In this document: piece by piece, positions 33,109 through 39,271 of the stretch | Layout: each line of letters opens with the position of its first letter | Position numbering within the stretch: position 1 is the stretch's first letter | Source: Planctomycetota bacterium | Lineage (GTDB): Bacteria; Planctomycetota; Planctomycetia; Pirellulales; Pirellulaceae | Reading direction: 5' to 3' | DNA length: 39,271 nt | Assembly: GCA_026692905.1 (NCBI GenBank) | Contig: JAPLNL010000036.1 | Span: 1-39,271 of the forward strand | Notes under the pieces: model-generated | What the model was told of the DNA's origin: nothing | Database searches by the model: none | Seen by the model: only the letters and a program-made list of their open reading frames with translations | Translations under genes and position numbers: made by a program

Positions 33109-36100
33109 CTAGTTCCAAGTGGCTAACTCCGAAGAGAGTAGCCGGATCTTGGCTAGAACATTTTCACGATGGTTCTCGCATAGCGCAGCCAACGCAATCA
33201 CGGCCGCACCCAGGCCGATCCCGCCAACCCACAAGAACGCAGGATGGTCAAGCGATGACTTGATCAACATCCCGGCGATATCCGCAAACAAAAACGCTGT
33301 CCCCGTGTACATCAGCGATCGAATCCTTAACCCGATCGCAAGCAGGATGACCAAGACACATAGAACCATGAGCGAGAAGAGGTGGAGCCATCCTGCCCCG
33401 AGAACCCCAAATACCGGTGACACCAAAATGACCAGCGCACCGATGTATCGAAGCGGCTCCTGCGATTGACGAGGAAGCTCTTTCTTCAGCAACTCGACAA
33501 TCCAGAGAATCGAAAGCCCGATCGGTACGCAATAGAACTGCGGGTCGGTAAACCCATGGCTGAACCAAACAAGTGCCAAGCCGATATTGAGTATGACCGT
33601 GGAAAGCACAAAGTAGCGGCGTTTGCCAATCGCCAATCCATGGACGAAATAAATAGCTGCGGAAAGGAGCAGTGCCATGTAATTGTAAGAATGAGCAAAC
33701 GATGAACTTGTCAGCCGATGAGCATTCAGCGAAGCCCAAATCTCGTCCCTGATAGCCAAACCTGCAACCACTCCTGGGGCAATCAAGCCAACGAGTTGCA
33801 ACGGATTTGAGAAACAACCGAAGCGGGGGTGACGATCAACAATCTTGGTAAGCCCAAGGCAGAGCACAGCGGCAATGGCCAAAACCAATTGACTCAAGCC
33901 TGTGCCAATAAGAAGCCAGCCTTGATCCCAGGCCCAAACGATCCCCAATCCAAAAAGGACCAAGGTTGCCCACGCTCGCAGTTGCTCTTGGCTTCGAGTC
34001 GCAGCTAGCAACTCGCCCAACATCGCTAGGGCGACACCCAGCAGCACCAGTGATTGAGTCACCATCGAGCCATTCGGGCCAGCGCAAAGAGCGACAAATA
34101 GAAAAGCGGCAATAATCCTGAGATTGGTAGACCACCATTGTGACCCCAAAAAACTGATCTTTCGAAACCAAATATCTGAGACGAGAATGCTCAATGTCAT
34201 CGCAGGGAGCAATGCTGCCGCGATTGCGATCACTTGTTCTGCAGGATAGATGTGGAACACCCATCCGTGAGCTCCAGCGAGGTTCGCTACCAAGAGCAAT
34301 GCGTGTACATTGCAAAGAATAGCTAAGAACATTCGCTCGCCCGGAACAATCACTTTGCCGCGAGCAAACAGGAGTGTCGCAACCGCGATTGCAACCGCGA
34401 TCCGAATTGGGACCGAAAGATAAACGAATCCAACGAGAGCGATGGCGCTCAACCAGACACGGCAAAGCAGGCAAGCGATCCCAAAATGCTCCTTGCCAGC
34501 GAAGTGGTATGCCAGACAGAGCAGCGAAGCGACCGAGACCCAAATGACCGGTACCCATTCATGCCCCACGTAGCCGGGTAAGAATTCAACGATCACAGCC
34601 GAAGCAGCAATTGGGGCGATCACGGCCAAAGCTCCGGCTGCCCAGCGATTGCGGTGAAGCAACGCTGTGAAGACGAGCCAGCCCATCACGCAGCCTGACG
34701 CAGAATTCAATAGCCCACCAGGGATTACCCAATTCAAATTCACTAACAACAGATTGGGCAGGACCACGACGACGCCAGCCAGAATCGTCACGAATGTTCC
34801 AAGATCGCTCAGCGTAACCACATGGCATCGGAACCAGCTCATCAATCGTTGACCGCGACTTTCTGCAACACGAACGCTCGGTGCTATCCAAAAGTTCGCG
34901 AGATCAAATCCAAAAGAACGTCGGATAGCGATTGGCGTGTCTTCGCGATACGCAGTCCAACGCAAGATCATTTGTCCAGATAGCGAAAGGGCGGTCGCCA
35001 CCATCGTCACAACGTTGCCTATCTCCAACCAAGAATAGCTGAGATCATGCGCAAAGTTGATCGCGCTTGCTGCTGGCAGGATCACCGTAGCGAGCCCGGC
35101 TAAATAGTGCAGTTTGCGATAAGTGATCAGCGACAGGGCGGACATCAAAACGAAGTCCGTGTAAAGACTTGCAGGCTCTGCCATGTTGCCCGTCGTCAGT
35201 GTATGCCACACCAACCTGACACAGCAGAGTCCTGCTAGCATCGCCAACCCGAGCCGATTTGCAATCGGAATCGAGCAATTGTTGCTATCTACGAAAAGCA
35301 CTGTACGCCCGTCTTCAGGCAGTGGGAGCCATTCGATTAACTTATCGACGAACCTTACACCATAGAGCAATAGTGCGACGCAGCCCAAGCTCAACGCAAT
35401 CCAATGGGCGGTGAAATCGGCATGAAACATGGCATTCGCGAAGGGGACCCAAACGGCCGCACATACGACAATGCCAACCAAGGCTCCAACGATGTACCTG
35501 CTGTCTCGGAAGGCAATGCCGTAAGCGACAAAGCTAAACACATTGATTGCAGCGACGATCAAGGTTGCTTTCACATTGGCTAGAGAGCTTATCCAAAGCA
35601 AACAAGCGATGGCGGTAACAAATGCTTGAATAGGCAAGCTCATGTCCCGACGCTTCATCTTGGTCAAGGAGTAACTCGCGGCAGTCAAGACAGCCAAAAG
35701 TGGCAAATAGGTAATACCGTAGAATGCCAGAGGAAGCTTCGGCTCATTGACGGCTACTGCTGCCCGGTCCTTGAGTGCGTTGATCCAATCCATGACCAGC
35801 GTAGGTGAGCATTGATAGGCACACGTGACCAGCACCAAGGCGAGGACCGTGAAGCCCCAGTGGCGTGTATCATGCGCGACCACCATCATCAAAGCGGCAG
35901 CAACGATTGCTGTCGGCACAACAGCATAGGTCGTGGGACCGACAAAATGAAATCCCGTAAAGGAGACACAAACACCCACAAAAGCCAGAAGCACCCCGAC
36001 AAACAAAGGCAGCGCGATGCTCCAAGGCAGCGGTCGAACCAGGTCACCGGTTCGTGCACGGAAGACCGATGCGATGCTTCGCGTGGTACCAAGTACCGTC

Positions 36101-36894
36101 GCTGCCAACATGACCGCTGCGAGCCCAAACCATTGAGGCGGGGCGACAAACAATAGCTTGGTTCCACAAAGCATCAGGAATTGGGCGCCCAAGAGCAAAA
36201 TCGGAAAGAAGCCGAAAATGCGAGGCATACGATGCTCTTCGGTCAACCAAAATACATGTCGGTTTACCTTGATCACCCCCACTGTCATGACAGCCCAAAA
36301 GCAAGCGAGGCAAACGATGGCCCCAACTGGACTAGCCATACGTGGCATCAGTCCAGAGATAGCTAACAAAACGTAACTAGCCAAAAACGTGAGTTGATGG
36401 CCCCGCAAAAAATGCTGAAACACTTTTCTGCCAGCTACACAAAGCAGCGCGGCGGCCGGCAAAAACAAAATTGAGATTTCGAAGAGTACCGGTAAGCCTG
36501 TCGAACTTTCTTGTGTCGCAACCCAGCCAAGGCCCAAGAACATGACTGGCATCAACAAGATACAGAGGGCCCTCAGGACATTGCCAGTGGACTTGAGTCC
36601 AAGCCGCCGGTCGCCCACTTCCGCGAACAAGTAGATTGCGGCCGTGTAGCCAAGGATGGCGAGGAACTTAATGGCGGCAGACCAATCCGACCATTCCTTT
36701 GTGACTAGCATCAGTGAGGAACCAAGCACAATGGCCGCACCAATGACCAGCATCCATTTTATATTGGCGGGATGAAAGAAGCTGTCGAAGAATCGTTCTA
36801 AACCAGAACGAGTTGGCTCTGCGAGCTGCAGAGAAATGAAATTTGGGTTGGTGGCGTTTTCTTCGATCTCATGATCGGTCAGTTGGGTTGCCAT
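33109..36894 (-). CDS. Very large polytopic membrane protein
   Basis: The function is unknown. The 1261-residue product is almost entirely hydrophobic segments of about 20 residues separated by short loops; roughly 30 or more membrane helices can be counted by eye. A cytoplasmic N-terminus (MATQLTDHEIEENATNPN) precedes the first (IKWMLVIGAAIVLGSSLMLV). Loops with more charge lie near 500-560 and 640-700. No catalytic motif, ATP-binding site or transporter signature was recognised. The layout recalls bacterial DUF2339/DUF2157-type membrane proteins, but that is only a resemblance. It appears monocistronic. Confidence 0.8.
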   Translation of the reverse strand: MATQLTDHEIEENATNPNFISLQLAEPTRSGLERFFDSFFHPANIKWMLVIGAAIVLGSSLMLVTKEWSDWSAAIKFLAILGYTAAIYLFAEVGDRRLGLKSTGNVLRALCILLMPVMFLGLGWVATQESSTGLPVLFEISILFLPAAALLCVAGRKVFQHFLRGHQLTFLASYVLLAISGLMPRMASPVGAIVCLACFWAVMTVGVIKVNRHVFWLTEEHRMPRIFGFFPILLLGAQFLMLCGTKLLFVAPPQWFGLAAVMLAATVLGTTRSIASVFRARTGDLVRPLPWSIALPLFVGVLLAFVGVCVSFTGFHFVGPTTYAVVPTAIVAAALMMVVAHDTRHWGFTVLALVLVTCAYQCSPTLVMDWINALKDRAAVAVNEPKLPLAFYGITYLPLLAVLTAASYSLTKMKRRDMSLPIQAFVTAIACLLWISSLANVKATLIVAAINVFSFVAYGIAFRDSRYIVGALVGIVVCAAVWVPFANAMFHADFTAHWIALSLGCVALLLYGVRFVDKLIEWLPLPEDGRTVLFVDSNNCSIPIANRLGLAMLAGLCCVRLVWHTLTTGNMAEPASLYTDFVLMSALSLITYRKLHYLAGLATVILPAASAINFAHDLSYSWLEIGNVVTMVATALSLSGQMILRWTAYREDTPIAIRRSFGFDLANFWIAPSVRVAESRGQRLMSWFRCHVVTLSDLGTFVTILAGVVVVLPNLLLVNLNWVIPGGLLNSASGCVMGWLVFTALLHRNRWAAGALAVIAPIAASAVIVEFLPGYVGHEWVPVIWVSVASLLCLAYHFAGKEHFGIACLLCRVWLSAIALVGFVYLSVPIRIAVAIAVATLLFARGKVIVPGERMFLAILCNVHALLLVANLAGAHGWVFHIYPAEQVIAIAAALLPAMTLSILVSDIWFRKISFLGSQWWSTNLRIIAAFLFVALCAGPNGSMVTQSLVLLGVALAMLGELLAATRSQEQLRAWATLVLFGLGIVWAWDQGWLLIGTGLSQLVLAIAAVLCLGLTKIVDRHPRFGCFSNPLQLVGLIAPGVVAGLAIRDEIWASLNAHRLTSSSFAHSYNYMALLLSAAIYFVHGLAIGKRRYFVLSTVILNIGLALVWFSHGFTDPQFYCVPIGLSILWIVELLKKELPRQSQEPLRYIGALVILVSPVFGVLGAGWLHLFSLMVLCVLVILLAIGLRIRSLMYTGTAFLFADIAGMLIKSSLDHPAFLWVGGIGLGAAVIALAALCENHRENVLAKIRLLSSELATWN

Positions 36895-37317
36895 CGCGTT
36901 GTCCTCGAGTTCAAGCTTTCGGACCGCGACTTGACGAAGAAGCGTTTGAAAATCCGAAATCCATGCTACGAGGACGCTATTACATTTGCCGTGCCAAGCG
37001 ACGCGTTAACCGAGAGGCGTTTGCGTAAGCTGTTTCCTGGAATGCACTTGCGACTTAAGAAAAGTCATGGTGGTTGGAGCGGCTTGGGAAGACTGCAGGC
37101 TGGGACCTGCATGGAACCGCAGTTGCAAGATTGCGTTCGAACTCGCTCTTTTCGTGCTCGTGTTCGATTGTCCTAGCTAAAGCCGGCTGACGCCGGTACA
37201 CCAGGTAACGGCAGAATGAAGACTACCGTAACACGATGCGCAAGCTAGTGAATTTACTGTCCAATTCACTAACTTGCGCGTCGTGCTAGGTGTCTTACTG
37301 AAAAACCAAATGCAGCT
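36895..37317. other. Intergenic region with palindromes
   Basis: This 423-nt stretch has no credible gene. It contains GAAGACTGCAGGCTGGGACC near 37091, whose palindrome TGCAGGCTGGGACCTGCA (37094-37111) is related to the one before btuF at 20564; a GCCGG-flanked hairpin near 37182 (GCCGGCTGACGCCGG); and copy 2 of the dispersed palindrome. The promoter of the large membrane gene should lie near its left end. Confidence 0.6.
37229..37288. repeat. Dispersed palindrome, copy 2
   Basis: The left arm 37229-37250 is the inverse of the right arm 37267-37288 (CACTAACTTGCGCGTCGTGC), with three mismatches between arms. The loop TTACTGTCCAATT is identical to copy 1 at 19932. It sits 29 nt past the lipoprotein stop, on the side where the minus-strand transcript would end. 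Confidence 0.85.
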
Positions 37318-37638
37318 CTACAGCTTGCCAATCATCTCTTTGGCTTTTGCCTTGATTTCATCCGCTTTGGTAAGCCCTTGTAGCTCACGGTAAAGTTTCT
37401 TCAACGCTTCGCCTTTGGTGCTGTCTTCGGACGCAATGCCATTGATATCGGATTCGAGACTGGTAATCCCGCTTCCCAGTTTTCCTGACTTTTCAAATTC
37501 CTCAAGGGTCTTTTTTGCGTTTGCAGAAATTGCCGATGCGGCAACAGAAACCTTTGTATCTGCTGGGCCGCCGCCGCATCCAGAAACGGCGAAACTCAAT
37601 GCAACGACTGCGATCACCTTCAATCGACCAAAACTCAT
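37318..37638 (-). CDS. Small secreted lipoprotein
   Basis: The function is unknown. The 106-residue product has a lipoprotein signal (KVIAVVALSFAVSGC, lipobox VSGC with C21), a short glycine linker, then a lysine- and glutamate-rich helical part (ANAKKTLEEFEKSGKLG, LKKLYRELQGLTKADEIKAKAKEM). The ATG at 37638 has GGAG 7 nt upstream. It lies 94 nt downstream of the DUF1559 gene on the same strand. Such small lipoproteins are often found beside DUF1559 genes in planctomycetes, which is general knowledge rather than evidence here. Confidence 0.8.
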   Translation of the reverse strand: MSFGRLKVIAVVALSFAVSGCGGGPADTKVSVAASAISANAKKTLEEFEKSGKLGSGITSLESDINGIASEDSTKGEALKKLYRELQGLTKADEIKAKAKEMIGKL

Positions 37639-37664
37639 TTCAATTCTCCAAAGTTGTTTAGCAC

Positions 37665-37700
37665 AAAAAAACCCACTTAGTCGCGAGCGACCAAGTGGGT
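37665..37700 (-). terminator. Terminator after the DUF1559 gene
   Basis: Read on the minus strand, ACCCACTTGGTCGC pairs with GCGACTAAGTGGGT through a long stem with one mismatch, followed by seven T. It lies between the DUF1559 stop and the lipoprotein start, so it ends the first transcript or attenuates read-through into the second gene. Confidence 0.9.
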
Positions 37701-37732
37701 ATATCAGAACAAATCACATTAAAGCATCAAGC

Positions 37733-38806
37733 CTAATTGGTGATGGAAGCGACACCGCCACCCCTGGCACTACCCAAGTTTTGGTAGGTGATCACGTCTG
37801 TGCTGTCCGAGATGAACTGAACGGATCCGTCACCCATACCGTGCTGAGCACCACCAGTGTGTCGGCTTCGGGCTGGGAATACGCCCCGCGAGTCACCTTG
37901 TCCGCAACCACCACAGTCCATGCAAGATGGCAACCGCCAGTTTGGCGGAGCAATGGTGTTGATGGCCGAGTTGTAGAAACCTGGTGCAAACCATCGGAAT
38001 CCAGCAGTGCTTCGGTGACTAGCTGGACCAGCTGCCAAGCAGGATTGACCGTAGGCGATCAACGCTGCCTCAGGTGGGAACTGGGCAGTCATAGTGCTCG
38101 GAAATGCGACACCGTTCGGAAAATCGCCAGCAACTACGCTGAAAATGCTGGATGTATTATCACCCTTGTTGAATTCAGCCGCCATAATGGTGTTGGAGAG
38201 ACCATCAATGATTTCCGCAAACGAAGTCTCACGATTTCGCTTGAAGAAACCGTTTTGATCGCCGTTTGCAACGCTCCAGCCCAAATTCGAGCCTTCGCTA
38301 ACACCATAGTTGTTCCAACCCATTTCAGCCTGTTCCCAACCAGTTCCAGCCTGAGGATTTGACGTGGCTGGGTATGGAAGGTCCGATGGGCAAAGGAAAG
38401 GAGCAACCTTTCGGCGACCATTGAAAACTGGAGGAATTGCCGTTCCAGCTTTAACAGCACCCTCGTAGTGGCTGTCCAAGAAGTCAAATTGAGAGAAAAC
38501 GTTTCCGAGCTCAATGTAAGGCAGAATCGCTACGTGAGCCGAATACCCGTGCCAATTGGAATTGGCAGCACTACCTGCTGTTCGCGACCATTTCATGTCG
38601 CTCGCGGCGCGCGGTACAACTTTGAATGCGCTCTCGTAAGTATGGAAACTGAGAGCGAATTGCTTCATGTTGTTGCTGCAGCTCATACGCCGAGCTGCTT
38701 CACGTGCGGCTTGCACGGCTGGCAACAACAAGCCAACCAAGATGCCAATGATGGCAATAACAACCAGCAGTTCCACAAGCGTGAAACCCTTACGACTTCT
38801 TTTCAT
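37733..38806 (-). CDS. DUF1559 pilin-like protein with prepilin N-terminus
   Basis: Surface or pseudopilin-like protein typical of planctomycetes. The 357-residue product begins with a class III/type IV prepilin signal: [20 protein letters not shown], with processing expected after G7. [20 protein letters not shown] and the first DUF1559 block follow. The C-terminus has the family's H-X9-DG motif (H316 to D326-G327). The ATG at 38806 has AGGAG 8 nt upstream. Processing needs a prepilin peptidase not present in the window. A terminator follows within 70 nt. Confidence 0.93.
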   Translation of the reverse strand: MKRSRKGFTLVELLVVIAIIGILVGLLLPAVQAAREAARRMSCSNNMKQFALSFHTYESAFKVVPRAASDMKWSRTAGSAANSNWHGYSAHVAILPYIELGNVFSQFDFLDSHYEGAVKAGTAIPPVFNGRRKVAPFLCPSDLPYPATSNPQAGTGWEQAEMGWNNYGVSEGSNLGWSVANGDQNGFFKRNRETSFAEIIDGLSNTIMAAEFNKGDNTSSIFSVVAGDFPNGVAFPSTMTAQFPPEAALIAYGQSCLAAGPASHRSTAGFRWFAPGFYNSAINTIAPPNWRLPSCMDCGGCGQGDSRGVFPARSRHTGGAQHGMGDGSVQFISDSTDVITYQNLGSARGGGVASITN

Positions 38807-39090
38807 AAAGTACTCCTGAAAGTGATGAAAATGACGAAAAAATGGTTTGTCCCAAATACGGATAGTTATTTTAGGACGAATTCAACGCCAGTGTCAAGCG
38901 TTTAACTGCCATCAGACTCGCTTTAGATCAGTTTTCGGCACATTTTGTTCCGCAACCCGTCGGATTAGTGTTATTTTTTCTGTCCTAAACAGCACGGATT
39001 GCGCCGCTCCCCACCCCTTGCGACGTGCGAATTTGTTTGGGACTCGTAGCCTCATCCAACACTTAGGCGAGCGGCGGGTTCAAAAATACC
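38807..39090. other. Upstream region of the DUF1559 gene
   Basis: About 284 nt without a credible gene. It should contain the promoter of the minus-strand DUF1559 gene; no box pair could be assigned. No hairpin comparable to those elsewhere was noticed until the repeat array starting at 39091. Confidence 0.5.
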
Positions 39091-39271
39091 TAGCACGACG
39101 CGCAAGCTAGTGAATTGAATCGTTCGAATCACTAGCTTGCGCGTCGTGCTATGGTAGTTGAATCACTAGCTTGCGCGTCGTGCTATGGTACGTGCTATGG
39201 TCGTTGAATCACTAGCTTGCGCGTCGTGCTATGGTACGTGCTATGGTCGTTGAATCACTAGCTTGCGCGTC
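39091..39271. repeat. Dispersed palindrome copy 3 running into a 46-bp tandem array
   Basis: The arms 39091-39112 and 39130-39151 are perfect 22-nt inverses. The right-arm word (CACTAGCTTGCGCGTCGTGC and two more bases) then recurs directly at 39164, 39210 and 39256. Spacing is 34, 46 and 46 nt. The 46-bp unit carries a 12-nt duplication (CGTGCTATGGTA) that the 34-bp unit lacks. The array runs off the window edge, so its full length is unknown. Confidence 0.92.

Noticed and set aside
36871-37176. 101-residue plus-strand ORF
   Set aside because: It overlaps the start of the large membrane gene and runs through a palindrome; no family character.
37415-38362. 315-residue plus-strand ORF
   Set aside because: Antisense shadow of the DUF1559 gene and the lipoprotein.
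39130-39271. CRISPR array at the right edge
   Set aside because: The spaced units are nearly identical over their full 46 nt, so there are no unique spacers; no cas gene is seen.

Overview
The window looks like a chromosomal segment of a planctomycete, most likely of the Pirellulales (a Rhodopirellula-like lineage). Four things point there: a DUF1559 pilin-like protein with a prepilin N-terminus and an H-X9-DG tail, a signal-peptide outer-membrane barrel resembling the BBP7 family, an S10/spc ribosomal operon with no L30 gene, and intergenic spaces full of short palindromes of the kind common in these genomes. The assignment is inference from protein content; no rRNA gene is present.

Layout. 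1-641 is a gene-free array of short hairpins. 642-12453 (minus strand) is the S10-spc ribosomal protein operon, running rpsJ, rplC, rplD, rplW, rplB, rpsS, rplV, rpsC, rplP, rpmC, rpsQ, rplN, rplX, rplE, rpsN, rpsH, rplF, rplR, rpsE, rplO, secY, adk. rpmD is missing between rpsE and rplO, and rpsC overlaps rplP by 62 nt. Upstream of it on the same strand is a large dynamin-like GTPase (12698-14989). Two small membrane proteins of unknown role converge at 15.6 kb. An RpoD-type sigma factor follows (17075-18640, probable TTG start), with a terminator, then a Gfo/Idh/MocA oxidoreductase.

20074-23390 is a vitamin B12 uptake locus. A cobalamin riboswitch with closing stem and B12 box visible precedes btuF, btuC and btuD, which are translationally coupled by 4-nt overlaps. 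On the minus strand, rimO, pgsA and a CPBP-family membrane protease form a tightly overlapping operon (26793 to 23511). A secreted, cysteine-rich outer-membrane barrel protein (27203-29047) has its own strong terminator.

29301-31554 (minus) is a three-gene overlapping unit: exported protein, ECF sigma factor, single-pass membrane protein that may be its anti-sigma factor. Next come a PspA/IM30 gene with a small partner, a 1261-residue polytopic membrane protein, and a DUF1559 protein followed by a small lipoprotein.

Repeats. At least six families of short palindromes sit in the intergenic gaps. The clearest has arms ending in CACTAGCTTGCGCGTCGTGC. It occurs as three inverted pairs (19932, 37229, 39091) and becomes a 46-bp tandem array at the right edge. 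No CRISPR array, transposase, tRNA or rRNA gene was seen. No clearly novel defence or metabolic system stands out; the best candidates for a second look are the rpsC/rplP overlap, the GTPase, the sigma-factor operon, the interrupted CPBP protease and the palindrome families.
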